Assembly (NCBI RefSeq): GCF_905220565.1
Contig: NC_059394.1
Coordinates: 4,905,501 to 4,969,500 of the forward strand
Length of the DNA: 64,000 nucleotides
From: Melitaea cinxia
Taxonomy: Eukaryota; Arthropoda; Insecta; Lepidoptera; Nymphalidae
Direction of reading: 5' to 3'
Made by a program: the position numbers and the translations under genes. Under the pieces are notes generated by a model that saw nothing but the letters and a program-made list of their open reading frames with translations, was not told the origin of the DNA and made no database searches. Below are positions 49,022 to 60,804 of this stretch, in pieces; position 1 is the first letter of the stretch; every line of letters begins with the position of its first letter.

Positions 49022-49111
49022 ATAGCTGTTGACGTCCGTAGAAGCAGCCAGCCACCCGGCCACTGTTGTTCTCCCCCCGCTCCACAAACCCCCTCCAAGA
49101 TTGCTGCCACC
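49022..49111 (+). other. Mef2: Mef2 5' UTR part of first coding exon
   Basis: The 90 bases before the ATG are GC- and C-rich, unlike the AT-rich DNA upstream, and end in GCTGCCACC directly before ATGG, a textbook translation start context. The sequence TTCTTTGCCAACAG ending at 49021 reads as a 3' splice site, so this leader is probably spliced to one or more noncoding exons further upstream. If that acceptor is not used, transcription would have to begin close by, but I see no TATA or clear initiator here. Confidence 0.7.
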
Positions 49112-49165
49112 ATGGGTCGGAAGAAAATACAAATATCACGGATCACGGATGAACGGAATCGACAG
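49112..49165 (+). CDS. Mef2: Mef2 coding exon 1 (residues 1-18)
   Basis: Encodes the N-terminal DNA-contacting arm of the MADS box, MGRKKIQISRITDERNRQ. It ends in phase 0 at CAG followed by the donor GTCAGT. This 18-residue first exon ends at the same place as in other animal Mef2 genes. Intron 1 after it is 5951 bases long. Confidence 0.96.
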
Positions 49166-52100
49166 GTCAGTAACAAACATAATTATTACTAAGCACACGC
49201 ATATAAACGAGCTTACTATCTGTCATAACATACATGGATCTGCCATAGGCAATAACTACCTTGACCGCGCCGGGAGCCCCACACTCCCGTCACCTCCAGG
49301 CGGCGGGGCTAGTGCGTAAATGCATTACCCAGCGTTAAAAAAGGGCAATAACTACTTGAACCACTATATTAATGATGAAGACGACGATATGTTCATGCAA
49401 ATTTAGCGAATGAGCTATTTAACGGCAGAAGTAATAATATTATTTACCAAACACTAATATATTTATAATTTGTAAAATGGCGACTTAAAATATTCTTATG
49501 AAGCTTACTTGAATAAGATTTTTCTTTTGTTTTATAGTACATTTTTAATAAGCCATTTTTTAAATAAAAAATATATACTATTCAAATCTATCGAAAATAC
49601 GCGTTCGTTTTCTAGTGGTCTCTTATGATGTGGATTTTTTTTATTTACCTCGTTACTATCACGGTTCAAGTGTTTGAGCAATATAACAGGAAAGGAAGAA
49701 CGAATACACAGAAGTCTTTGAAATAAGGCATCCTTGAGATAATTTTTTTTTAAATTATATTGTACCCAACTATTCACCAGAACAAAAAACGTTTTCAAAC
49801 CTTTCTCATATTTCATACGTTCTTCTAATATATCTAAGGAATAATAGAAATATATGAGGAATATGAAAAGATTTGCTTATTAAACTTTATTGTATTTTAT
49901 TTTCTATATTATATTAACGGACCTATTATAATTTCATTATTACTAATAAGTTTATAATATATTAAGATTATAAAGATAATTCACTCAACCGAGGTTGTCC
50001 TGTCTTACGAACTATTAAACAGCTGAAGTGTAAATAATAATTAAAAAAAATTCAAATTTCTACATAATTTTCATAATTTTTCATTGCGTTTAAACCATCT
50101 ATAAAATATTGGTAACTTTAAAAAAAATGGGCTTTTCTTCAATATTCGGCTAAAGAGTCATCCTCGTATTTTGCGTTTATCAATATTTAGCGATTAATTT
50201 TTATTTATATAGATTTAATACGAAACATATTTTATTTTCTACATTTAGAATTAACACAAGTTTTTACGGATTCATAACAAAACATTTGTAAATTTGAAAC
50301 CAAGGTTATGTCTTGAAGATAACAGTGTTCCCCTATACGTTTCGTTTCAATGCAACACGATTCTTCACCAGAATTACTAATTTAGAGTGAAAAAGACTAA
50401 TTGCAAAAAGAGTCAAAGAAACCGATAAATTAGGAATTATTGTCATTAGTACTTAATGTATTGATCGAGGTAATTTCACCAATGTCAAGTAGAAAATAAA
50501 CTTTCATTTTGTCAAATCCCATAAAGTATTTACAAAAATGACGTCTTGGATCATCACTTTTATACGGTATTAAAAATGTGTGAAATTACGTAACACTCCA
50601 CGTAATACACTGAAATAAAACTTTTAAGCCTTAGATTTAGGAATGTTGTAAAGAAGTCTTTAAAATTTCTTTTAGGGTGTTGCTTATGTTGATTACTGCG
50701 CTGTAAACTGTAAATTATTACGCTAATTATTGTTACGTCTTTAATAGAGGTTGACTCGACTGTAGTGATAAAAGACGTTAATTATCTCATATAAAACTGG
50801 AATAGCTCAAACAAAATTTCGTTTGTAACAGGTGATACCTACTAATCTGAAACTATCGTTTTCGTTACAATGCTCTTAGAACAGTATTCCTGTCCTCCAA
50901 AGTTAGTAGCAACGCCTCCATAAATCGAAAAATGTGCTTATTCAATAGCGTTGCCAAACTTTTTTTTGGCAAATTGTAACTGTAGTATCGAGTATGTAAA
51001 TAACAATTAATGTAACATTATTATAAATACTAGTGATCGCCTAGGGGTCGAAATTCGATCATAATTTAACTACAGACTTTAACAATAAACAAAAGAGTAT
51101 ATGTGTGTGTGTGTGTGTGTCAAATACAATGTGTGTAAAGTTTTTTTCATTGATTTAATATATTTGTATGCATAATTTAAAAAAGTATTAGCACTCTGTA
51201 ATCATTAAATTATAAGTGTGCGCATACTAGTCCGTCCGCACAATTTTCGTAAAAAGGGGTACAAATTTTTGCTTTACGTATTTATATATAGATAAAAAAT
51301 ACATAGAGCAAGGTAGTGTTAGTAAAATTTTACAAACAAAATTTCATATCCATACAAAGAAAACAGAAGGTTGTGAGAGGGTGAAAATAATAACCTTAGC
51401 GGTCTGACCCAACAGATGGACATATCAGCACAGCGCGCCGCTAACATTATCGCAAGGGACAATGACCGCTCTTGCTTGTAATTTATTAATTATACGACTA
51501 CATACCCTTATCCAGTATCCAGTGAGCCATAAAGCTTCTTCTATGTTGCTTGATTCTTTTAAAAATTTATGGTGGGAGGAGGTCCGGACTGACTGGTTTA
51601 TTATCGGACATCAGACGGCTGAAACGTAAGTTGCGAAGGTCAATTTGCATTTTGCAAGTCCTAAACTAGAACGTAGGTGATTGTTATTCATTTGAACTGA
51701 CTCGTATTTAATTAATTAGCTTTGTTGTCAAGTAGTTAAATTTTCTAATATGACCTTTTCCTTAGACTATTTACAAAATTATAATTATGATATTTACTAT
51801 TCACAGTGGAATATAATAAAATGTTTAATGGTGTTGCAATATAATATATGTTTTATATAAAAGTAATATTTTCTAGGTGTAAATTCTCATCAAATACCTA
51901 TTATAATTGTTTTACACATACGCTTCAGCTTGTGATATCCCACAGCTGGGCGTAGGCCTCTTTACCCATGTAGGAGAAGGATCAGAGCTTAATCCATCTC
52001 GCTGCTCCAATTCGGGTTGGCGTTTTTTACACATAATCTTTCAATAACATTTATTGTTACACCGCTGAACTTATTACTGTACAATATTAAGTAAAATAGT

Positions 52101-55100
52101 ACCTTAGTTTACTTTTTATTTAAATTAAGCTACGAACAAATACAAGTGCAATGAGTTCAATTTATAAACCTTCTGAAGTTAAAAAAAAATTAAAATTATT
52201 TTACAAACTGAGAAACAACTGAGGATAAGGACAAGTTTTGTATACACATTTTATATAAACACGATTTTCACGATACGAAAGTTGATTTAATTTAAAAAAA
52301 AAAACACTGCACAATATTATCAATACAACGATAATTGTTTCGAACGATAAGTCGAAAACAGGAAACGTGATTGAGAGCGAAATTATTATTGTATTTTAGA
52401 AAATAACAATTGTTAAAGAATGTTAATATCATGACATTTAAGAAATATTTTAAAGGATACGCTTAAGCCTGTAATATCCCACTGCTGGGCATAGTCCTCT
52501 TTCCCCAGCTTCTTCTAGGAAAAGAATCAGACCTTAATCCACCACGCTGCTCGAATGCGGGTTGGCGCATATATTCCCTACTATGAATCACGATCGCTAT
52601 CAGGTGTATATGATAACAACCGGGACCGAAGAATTACCGTGCTCTCCGAGGCACGATGGGAAGACGCACAAGGACTGCCTAAACACCCGTGTTTTGGGTA
52701 CTTCTGAATGGCCAATACAAATATTTGTCATGTGCGGGGATTGAACCCGCAATCGCCAGCGCAACAGCCACAAACCAATGCTGTGACCGCTGCGCCAAAC
52801 GCATCGTTTACATTAAACGATAGGATTAACATAATTAAAATTGTTGAATTTAAATTATATTATTATAAATTTTAATTATATATGAATAATTATTTACCAC
52901 ATGTATTTTAACTACATTTGCATAGTATAGTTTTAATAAATGTTTACACAATTTGAAATGAATAGGAAAACGCTTAACAAATACAAATTATGACATCACT
53001 TTTATATACCTAAATTAATTACGATTACAAGTTAAGCGAACTAAATATTGCATTTATGACGTAATATATAATAATATTTATTTACTTTATTTTACATTAT
53101 AGTATTTTAAGTGAACCGAAAAAAAATAATCTCTATATCCCAAGACATACTTTTTGAGAGCTTGCTATAAAAATAAATAAATTAGTCTTTATCTCTAGCG
53201 TGTTTTTCAGGGTATCCTCTGAAATGAAAAACAAGAACTAAAAAAATAAAAACAAAGCTAATTAGCCATAAGACCGCTAAATTGTACTTACTACACAATT
53301 TGTTGTCATTTAGTATTCTGTGGTGATACAATATAGCTATATAAAAAAAAATCAAAAAAATAATAATTTTTACTATTAACTTTTGACAGAACGAAGTCTG
53401 TCCGGGCAGCTAGTGAGTAATAAATAAAAAATACTATACGCCTGTCGCGCTTTAATTAATACAACTTTTAACTGACTTTCAAAAAAGGAGGAACTTCTCA
53501 ATTTGGTTGAATTCTTTTTAAATGTTTTTTTTTTTTTTTTTTTTTTTATCGAAAGGTGTTGCTTGTCATTTGGTCCCATTTAAATTTAATCGAGTTTAAC
53601 TATTATTTTTCGAATTATATCTAACAATAAATAACGTGTTTACTCAACTAGTTTTTCGTCTACCTACGTTGTATTAGTTGTCGATGTAATTGAAATCGAT
53701 TTTTTTTCCGTTTTCTTTGTAGTCTATGTGCTCGAATTTCATTTACTCTTTTATGACACTCATTGCTATACACGTAGGCAACAGCTAGCTTCTAGGAAGT
53801 GAATTGTCAAAAATATAATATTAAATGTATTATTTAAAATAAAATGAAAATACAACAAAAGGTCCAGTTCATAATAACCACATCTGTGTCCATGACTCAA
53901 TAAATTAAGTACGATAACTTCGCGTCGTTTTAAATACAATGTTTCCTTTGTACATACATCCATTATAAGAACGTACCTTCGGATACATTCACCATTTATG
54001 CCCTCATTTTTGAAAATCGGCCTTTAAACTCGAATTTAATTTAATTAATATAGTCCATTATTAACGTAATATATGATACAACTTTATATTTAGGTGTTAA
54101 GTGAAATTTGATAAGACTAAATAACTTGAATTGTCAGACAGGTATACTTATTTAAATTTTAAATGGTAAAAAATATGTAAAGACTGTAAAAGTGGAGTTC
54201 GTTTTAAAGCTGCCTTTAGTTTAAGTATAATTAAGATACATCCACGAGCTTTTGAAACCCATGTCCTTTTTTATTTCTAAAACAGCTATTTTTTTATCAA
54301 GCTAGGCGTTATTCAACAACATCATTGTTTAAGTTAGACTAACTTAATGTCTCTAACAGAGACTTGAGTTCACCGACCGGTTGTTATTCTAACGTATGCT
54401 ACATTTTTTTTTTTTTTATAACTATACTGTTATTTATTCTAGATGTATAAATTTATCTATAATTTTTTTTTTCTTTTTTTTTGTTAAGTAAAGTTATTTT
54501 ATATAATTATGTAGCTTTGCTTGGGGGCTATATGATATAGGTGGTGATATGATATAATATTAAAATGTGTATTTTTAAGAAAATGTTTACGCATGTAAAT
54601 AATGTAAGATTATATGTTAGATATAAATATATTATTATTAGGAAAATGTGTTGTTCGTTTCGATAATGTAAGCTGTCTTTCGCTTCAGCCTGTAATATCC
54701 CACTACTGGGCATAGGCCTCTTTCCCCATGTAGGAGAAGGATCAGAGCTTAATTCACCACGCTGCTCCAATGCGGGTTGGCGGATATATTCCCTACTATG
54801 AGTAACGATCGCTATCAGGTGTACATGATAACAACCGGGACCGACGGCTTAACTGCCTTTAGTTTTGACTATCTCTACTTTTCATTTTAGTTTGGAAAAC
54901 TGGCTAAGAAAAAAAATCTGAAAGAACTGTGTACATTATTAGTGTATGTATACACTGGGTACAGCAGTATATGAAATTTATTTTTTTAAGACCATTCAAA
55001 AAATCTTTGAAAATAATACTTTAAAATAATAACATATATAATACTTTAAAACATACTTGCACTCTTATAAATTAGAAATCGACTATAAATTAAATAGTTT

Positions 55101-58100
55101 ATATTTTTATTTTCAGGTGACTTTCAACAAACGCAAATTTGGTGTAATGAAAAAAGCGTACGAGCTGAGCGTTCTCTGCGACTGTGAGATTGCTCTCATC
55201 ATCTTCAGCTCCAACAACAAACTTTACCAATATGCCAGCACGGATATGGATAAGGTAAAAAACATAACATGTCTTAACATAGTCGACAAATGTCATAACG
55301 CAAGCGGGTCGAAATATTCATGATTACATTTCATTGTATTAAATACAAAAAAAAAATTAATACCTGATGGTTATAAGAAAAATCTCGCGACGCCAACAAG
55401 ACGTATCAAAGTGGTATTCATACATAAACAAATACATGCGCTAGAAAAGTTTTAAATATTAATATCATCACAAGTTGCCACGTCCCCAGACATGTAATGC
55501 ATTTTATAATGATATTCAACACTTAAACACAAACAAAGACAAAATAAAATACCCACGCAACGGCATAAAATTTCACTTAACGAGGTCTTAGGAGGACCTG
55601 CCGTGACCATAGTTGCAGTAAAGTATCCGAAACATCGGGCATCTAAAAAACTTAATAAACCACTATAAAATCCGCAACAGTAGTTTTATAATGGGTGAAA
55701 TTCGCGTAAACATTAGAAAACAATATCTTCAAAAAAAACTTTGTAGTGTTAAGTGATAATTATCAAAACACGATTATTACGTTTCAGGTGTTACTGAAAT
55801 ACACGGAATACAACGAACCGCACGAGTCCCTGACCAACCGCAACATCATCGAGGTACATTAAGTACGGCGTCATCTGTGTGCCCGTGATCGCAATGCAAT
55901 GTCCATGCAAACTTGACTTATCCAATTAACAGCGCTTATACTCACAAATATACCTAATACACCTATGTGTTACTAAAACAAACCCAAAAATATTAATAAA
56001 ACTCCAATAAATCTAATCGAAGCAGTAGATACCCCCGTATATTGGAATCGATGTTGTGAAAAATCACTTATGTGTATAGTTTTATATATAGATAAACACA
56101 GCCAGCATGCCAGTTTATTTCCTGTTAGAAAAAAAGACGAAGTACAAAACACCAGACACCCAGTTTCATACTAACAGTTTATGACCGGCCATCCAAATAT
56201 TTATGTTATTTTTTCCTTGCAGCATGGGTTTTATAAATATTTTTGTGTTTATTTGAATTAAGCGCGCCTACCTGACTCCGGGATTCAGATAAGGCTAAAG
56301 TCAGTGTTGTAACATTGCATTCGACACAACACACAAATGTACGCTAAAAAATTTTCACGTATAACTTAGTAGTTAGTGCTTTGTAGTTTTGTAATAGATA
56401 GCACAATTATGCCCTCTCTTACATACTGGCAGAAGAATTTTATTATAATTTTAAAGTTTATGGAATTTTGTTTGAAACTAACAGTGTGTACAGAGGATGA
56501 TTCTAATATGTAACTCAGTTTTAAATTGCATGCAAGTTATACATATTGGATTTATAATTTGGGCTCGTCAAGCCACCTGAGCTGGTTTCGCTGACACTTA
56601 CAGGCACTCACAAAGAAAGAGCATAAGAACGGAGTGATGTCGCCTGACAGCCCTGAAGCAGAACCGGAATACAACCTGACACCACGGACCGAAGCAAAGT
56701 ATTCAAAGATCGATGAGGAATTCCAAATGATGATGCAACGAAACCAACTGAATGGCAGTAGAGTCGGAGTCGGCGTTACCGGAAGCAACTACAACCTACC
56801 TGTGAGCGTACCAGTCGGAAATTATGAACAGTCACTCTTGCAAGCTAGTCCACAGATGCACACTTCTATTAGCCCACGGCCATCGTCTTCAGAAACCGAT
56901 TCAGGTAAATTCTCAGTTTATACGAATTTAAATATAAAAAAAAAATAACTTCTATTAAAGATCAATTTGTGTGATATAGACTTTATAAAATTGTTTAATT
57001 GACTGACAAAAAATATTGTCCCATACTTGATAAAAAAACTATACTTTTGAGTTTTATCCAATAAATCAATAGTATGCTATAAAATGGTCTAACGTATGTT
57101 TCAGTGTACCCGAGCGGCGGAATGCTAGAGATGTCCAACGGCTACCCCGGCTCGGGATCGCCGCTGGGCGCGGGCTGCACGCCCTCGCCGTCCCCCGGCC
57201 CCGCGCCCTCCCCGCACCGACACCCGCACAAGCACGCACACGCTCCGCCGCCGCACCACTCGCCACGCCACAACAATCTTCGCGTCGTCATACCGAGCTC
57301 GATGCCACCACCACAAGACGATTTATCTTACACTGGAGAGGTGACCTGAAATATTTATATTTATTTATTATTTTTTATTTTATACTTTATTATACACCAC
57401 AAATATATTACAAACAAAGCATAAAGATAGTTACAGACAGTGAAGTACAATGGACTTATGGCTAATTAGCCATTTCTACCAGACAACCCATTTATACAAC
57501 AATTATACAAAATAGAATCTCCTCTTAACAAAAATACACAAGAAACAGAAACATTGGAATTATTATTTTTTTTTTTTTTTTAGAAAAAGTGGGTAGGTGA
57601 CAATTATGATGATGTTGTAACAATAGGAACTTTAGGTCGATTTTTTTCTACAGCTAGACTTGGACATAACAAAATATCTAATATTTTTTTCCAGACACCT
57701 TTAAGCTACTCAGGACTCGGCAACTTCGGCGGACCACAGGACTTCAGCATGAGCTCGGACATCGGAATCGGACTATCATGGGGCGCGCACCAACTGCAGA
57801 CTCTACAGCACAACAGGTACATGTCTGTGCCCAATTTTGATATATTTTTCGCTTGTAAAATATTGCTTTTTATTAATACATTAATCTTCTCCTTAATCAT
57901 TTCCAATTTACTACTGCTTAAAATAATATATTGCATTTAATGTAATTTTAAAAAAGAATTTATTAAATAAATTCAAATGATAAGTATGTTTGAAAAATGA
58001 TATACAATAAATCTATGTTTATATTAATATCACTATCATGTAGACTACAAGTGAATAGACATATTATAATCAAACGTTCTGTATTTCAAAATACTATATA

Positions 58101-60804
58101 TGTCGTTCTAAATAAACGTAAGAGACAGTTTAAAGATTTAAAGCTATTTATATTCTTTGGATAAACAGTTATTGAAAAATCAGCTCCGACAAGACTGCTT
58201 CACACTGCCGTGAACAATATTCGAACCTGGCTTACTACGGCCACAACGTAGGGTCCTAACAACTAGACGATCACGGCTACCAAAGCTCTAACAGTTTTAT
58301 TGAAATTTGTCTTCGTATAATTAATTCAACCTCAATCCATTATTTTCACGGTCGATTCACTTTCAATTCAACGATTGATTACTCGAATGACACACTTTAA
58401 AAGACTTAAAATGAATAAAATCATTTTCACAATATTTAAAATAAAAATTGCTGTATATTCTAGTACAGCCATTTTATCATAAATATTCTCAAATTTGTAT
58501 TTTTCTCATTTTGTACTTCGTTATTATACTTCATATTATTTCCAACGAACTAAAATTCAAAAAAAAAAAAAAATTATTTTGTCAATAATAATTTTCTTTA
58601 GATTTTTATTATAATTTAAAATTGATGCATTATTTATTATTAGAAGAAAGAAACTCAAATATCAATTGGCACAGACGGCAAATATACTCAAAGGATTTAC
58701 TGTTTTTTTTTTTTAGATTTTGTTTTACAAAAAGAAAAAAAAATGTGTGTAAACAGTTTTCTGGATATTGAGAAATAATTGCATTTTATCATAGACCATT
58801 TACTAGTAATGTAATTAATATATTTTTCTACAAAATTCATATCATATTATGGTTTTATACCTTATATCAGTTTTGCGATCGATATCTGACATATCAACAA
58901 ATTCCCGTACACCTTTATCTTCTTAATAAATCAAATATTATTATTATTACTCATCTACGTTTTCCTACTCTGAAATGAAAACATTTGTTTCAAAATAATG
59001 TGACAATCTTTCAAAAGAAACAATTACAAAATAAGAACGTAAGTGCTAGTACGTAAGCACCCATAAATAATGCATAGTTAAAGATGTTTAGTCTGTTGTG
59101 TGGCTACGGCAGTAAAGAATATAGCCACCCCATCTCTTCCCGTGGGTGTCGTAAGAGGCGACTAAGGGATAACGCAGTTCCACTACCACCTTGGCACTTA
59201 AAAAGCCGACCGATGACGGGATAACCATCCAACTGAACTATGACTATGGGCAATACACATGAGTTCACGCCATTTTTGGCGCAAACTTGTGGAGGCCTAT
59301 GTCCAGCAGTAGACTTTGATAGGCTGAAGTGGTGATGATGATGATGATGAGAGATGTTTAGTCAATATTTTTTTTTAAAATATGTGTCCAATTCTAAGAT
59401 AAAAGTAACACTTACTATTATTAAAATAATTTGATTAGAACTAGGATCTGACCTACAACATAACTAGACTAGTTACGTACGAATTAGTTAAATTTGTCTC
59501 TTGTTAACCGTGTTGAATAACAAAAAAAAATAACAGATATTTTAAGTATGATATATAGTTTATTATCTAAGTTAAATTAAATTTAGGAATTTAAAAAGGA
59601 ATTAGTAAAACAAAATAAAAAAATTGCTCCAGCGATACAGATACACCGCTGTGACCAGCTTTCGAATCTGGCTTATAGCGACCACATCTAAGGGTCCTAA
59701 CCGATAGACGATCACGGCTATTGGAGTATTTACTTAACGAAATAAGTAGTAACTAAGTCTATCGTTGAATAATATTATAAAATATGAATAAAGCTTCAAA
59801 GGTTTTGTGGACTAAAATCGAACTTAACATTCTTTAAAGATAATTCGTAATTTATATTCTGTCTTTTAAACATCAAGTTTCAACCTTGTTATGTAAAAAT
59901 ATTTTCCACACTTTTTTACATAAAAAAACTTTTTTAGTAGTTTTTTTTTTAATACATTAATCGCAATGCCTTGTTATTAATCCATGTTCACTTTCTTGCC
60001 GCAATTTTACCGATAACGCTTTAGAACACATTCACGCTTTTTAGAAAATATTTTGCTGGTATTATTATATTTACTATTTATAAGAAATTGATATCTAAAA
60101 TAGGCTTTTCATTAACAGTAGCAGCCTGCCAGTGCTAGGCGGGGGAACGCCACCGCCCGCCGCGTCGCCCAGCAACGTCAAAATTAAAGCAGAGCCCGTG
60201 TCGCCGCCTCGCGCGCCCGACCACTTGCATCGTGGACCCGCGCCGCAGCCCGCACATCTCTCTGGAGGCATAGATGGTAATTATATATAAGTCAAACCAT
60301 CAATACGGATTTGCCTTCTTTTTTCTTACTCAATCTACGCGTTATATGTTTACTAACCTTCTCGATAGTCATTCTTAAATTCTTCTTTTTTTTAATCAAA
60401 CCGTAGATTCCATTAATCCATCATACTAATAAACTTTTTTACGTTAAGTATATAACATTATTTAGTATTTATCATTGGCCTATTTTGTAGCACAAAATAT
60501 TTCTTTAAATAAAAAATATAAATATTTCTTTCTTTAGTATAAATTACATTTGTAATTAATTGTTTTTAACAACTAATTCCAGTTAGCTAAAATAAATATT
60601 TAAGAACAAATTTGAAGATTCTAAGGTTTTTTTTTGTAATATAGTTAATATTTTAGTAAACACTGCAACATTTTTATAGGATCAGTAACGTCCAGCAATA
60701 TGAGCTCGCCGGCCGGGCAGGACATGAGGCACGCTAACACCGTCCCGATCGATTATGAGCCGCCTCATACAAAACGGCCGCGGATCGAAGGTTGGGCCAC
60801 ATAG
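49112..60804 (+). CDS. Mef2: Mef2, MADS-box myocyte enhancer factor 2 (8 coding exons, 399 aa)
   Basis: This is a nuclear transcription factor that binds YTAWWWWTAR sites as a dimer and drives muscle differentiation. The joined exons 49112-49165, 55117-55254, 55788-55853, 56604-56904, 57105-57340, 57695-57816, 60119-60276 and 60680-60804 give 399 residues; every intron is GT...AG and every phase fits. Residues 1-57 are the MADS box, starting MGRKKIQISRITDERNRQ, and 58-86 are the MEF2 domain. T20 and S59 stand where vertebrate MEF2 is phosphorylated. Residues 97-135 carry the conserved block with SPDSPEAE and TPRTEAKY. I328-K329-A330-E331 followed by S334-P335 is the phospho-dependent sumoylation motif of MEF2 proteins. 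The C terminus has a basic KRPR (390-393) before GWAT, as in fly Mef2. The protein is shorter than the fly protein because it lacks that protein's long Ser/Gly/Gln tracts. Family assignment is certain; isoforms are not resolved. Confidence 0.97.
51101..51120. repeat. (GT)n microsatellite
   Basis: About ten GT units. Confidence 0.9.
51921..52024 (-). mobile_element. SINE family B, 5'-truncated, with 11-bp target duplication
   Basis: Only the 3' part of the SINE. TTTTACACATA flanks it at 51910-51920 and 52025-52035, so the truncation happened at insertion. Confidence 0.85.
52457..52803 (-). mobile_element. SINE family B, full copy
   Basis: Minus-strand A box TGGCGCAGCGG (52786-52796) and a B box GGGTTCAATCC at about 52738-52748; body as in 12987-13325. 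Confidence 0.82.
53380..53413 (+). repeat. Helitron 3'-end fragment
   Basis: GAACGAAGTCTGTCCGGGCAG followed by CTAG resembles the GACGAAGTCGCGGGCAGAGCTAG ends of the other Helitrons. Confidence 0.5.
53468..53722 (+). repeat. Repeat family F, shortened copy
   Basis: From TTAACTGACTTTCAAAAAAGG to GTCGATGTAATTGAAATCGAT, with a long T run replacing part of the middle. Confidence 0.7.
54681..54852 (-). mobile_element. SINE family B, 5'-truncated copy
   Basis: 3' half of the SINE without the tRNA head. CTGTCTTT (54673-54680) and CTGCCTTT (54853-54860) are a probable target duplication with one change. Confidence 0.75.
55117..55254 (+). CDS. Mef2: Mef2 coding exon 2 (residues 19-64)
   Basis: Encodes the rest of the MADS box (VTFNKRKFGVMKKAYELS onward, including CDCEIALIIF) and the start of the MEF2 domain (STDMDK). 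The acceptor is TATTTTCAG and the donor is AAG|GTAAAA, phase 0 at both ends. Residue 28 is V, as in fly Mef2, where vertebrates have L. Confidence 0.97.
55788..55853 (+). CDS. Mef2: Mef2 coding exon 3 (residues 65-86)
   Basis: Encodes VLLKYTEYNEPHESLTNRNI plus IE, the second half of the MEF2 domain, which supports dimerisation and cofactor contact. Acceptor GTTTCAG, donor GAG|GTACAT, phase 0 at both ends. It is 22 codons long. Confidence 0.97.
56604..56904 (+). CDS. Mef2: Mef2 coding exon 4 (residues 87-186)
   Basis: Starts ALTKKEHKNGVMSPDSPEAE, then TPRTEAKYSKIDEEFQMMMQ, the conserved segment just after the MEF2 domain. It ends in the Ser-rich SPRPSSSETDS. Acceptor CTTACAG, donor CAG|GTAAAT; it ends after the first base of a Val codon. 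The opening ALTKKEHKNG resembles the vertebrate alpha-1 alternative exon (EALNKKEHRG); I found no second, competing exon in intron 3. Confidence 0.96.
57105..57340 (+). CDS. Mef2: Mef2 coding exon 5 (residues 188-265, V187 split)
   Basis: Restores V187 across the junction to give DSVYPSGGMLEMSNGYP, which is conserved with fly Mef2. A Pro/Ser stretch and a His-rich run (PHRHPHKHAHAPPPHH) follow, then the conserved NNLRVVIPSSMPPP. The exon is much more GC-rich than its surroundings. Acceptor TGTTTCAG, donor GAG|GTGACC. Reading through the donor would end at TGA 57347-57349, so intron retention would give a short protein lacking the activation domain. Confidence 0.95.
57695..57816 (+). CDS. Mef2: Mef2 coding exon 6 (residues 266-305)
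   Basis: Encodes TPLSYSGLGNFGGPQDFSMS followed by the tryptophan-containing GLSWGAHQLQ, part of the activation region; GPQDFS matches the GAQDFS of fly Mef2. Acceptor TTTTTTCCAG, donor CAG|GTACAT; it leaves two bases of a split Ser codon (S306). The 2302-base intron 6 after it carries mobile elements. Confidence 0.93.
58206..58277 (-). pseudogene. tRNA-His(GTG)-derived sequence, copy 1
   Basis: The 72-base minus-strand sequence starts GCCGTGATCGTCTAGTTGTT and ends TCACGGCA. The acceptor stem pairs fully (7 bp) and the anticodon stem CTACG/CGTAG pairs fully around TTGTGGC (anticodon GTG). The T stem is broken (CCAGG opposite ATTGT). A true insect tRNA-His has CCTGG there, so this is a pseudogene or the head of a tRNA-His SINE. 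Confidence 0.8.
59104..59351 (+). mobile_element. Retroposon family A, copy 4, with 12-bp target duplication
   Basis: Shorter copy with an inner deletion after CATCCAACTGAAC, then the usual 3' end and (GAT)n tail. AGATGTTTAGTC flanks it exactly at 59092-59103 and 59352-59363. Confidence 0.9.
59647..59718 (-). pseudogene. tRNA-His(GTG)-derived sequence, copy 2
   Basis: 72 bases, minus strand, GCCGTGATCGTCTATCGGTT to the 3' end; the anticodon loop ATGTGGT keeps GTG, but the acceptor and anticodon stems carry mismatches. The sequence after its 3' end (TCGCTGGAGCAATTTTTT) resembles that after copy 1, which suggests a shared tRNA-His-derived element. Confidence 0.75.
60119..60276 (+). CDS. Mef2: Mef2 coding exon 7 (residues 307-358), sumoylation motif
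   Basis: Encodes a Pro/Ala-rich linker and then NVKIKAEPVSPPRAP. IKAE followed by SP at fixed spacing is the phosphorylation-dependent sumoylation motif that represses vertebrate MEF2; the fly has IKVKAEPQSPPR here. Acceptor CATTAACAG, donor GATG|GTAATT. It ends after the first base of a Gly codon. Confidence 0.94.
60680..60804 (+). CDS. Mef2: Mef2 coding exon 8 (residues 360-399) and stop
   Basis: Encodes the C terminus, ending DYEPPHTKRPRIEGWAT and TAG at 60802-60804. The basic KRPR is the conserved C-terminal nuclear localisation element of MEF2; fly Mef2 ends in HKRPRISGGWGT. The acceptor is TTTTTATAG. Confidence 0.95.

Larger units (their letters stand above)
49166..55116 (+). other. 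Mef2: Mef2 intron 1
   Basis: 5951 bases. Holds E-boxes CAGCTG (about 50021) and CAGATG (about 51414), a (GT)n run at 51101-51120, and SINE B, Helitron and family F copies listed separately. Muscle enhancers often sit in this intron; none is proven here. Confidence 0.8.
57817..60118 (+). other. Mef2: Mef2 intron 6, with mobile elements
   Basis: 2302 bases between exons 6 and 7. Contains two tRNA-His-like sequences in minus orientation and one family A retroposon. Confidence 0.85.

Noticed and set aside
49029..49319. 96-codon + frame over the Mef2 leader
   Set aside because: Different frame from the MADS box; it is leader sequence read by chance.
55854..56603. Searched intron 3 for a second, alpha-2-like exon
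   Set aside because: No frame resembling the TLRKKG-type peptide next to splice sites.
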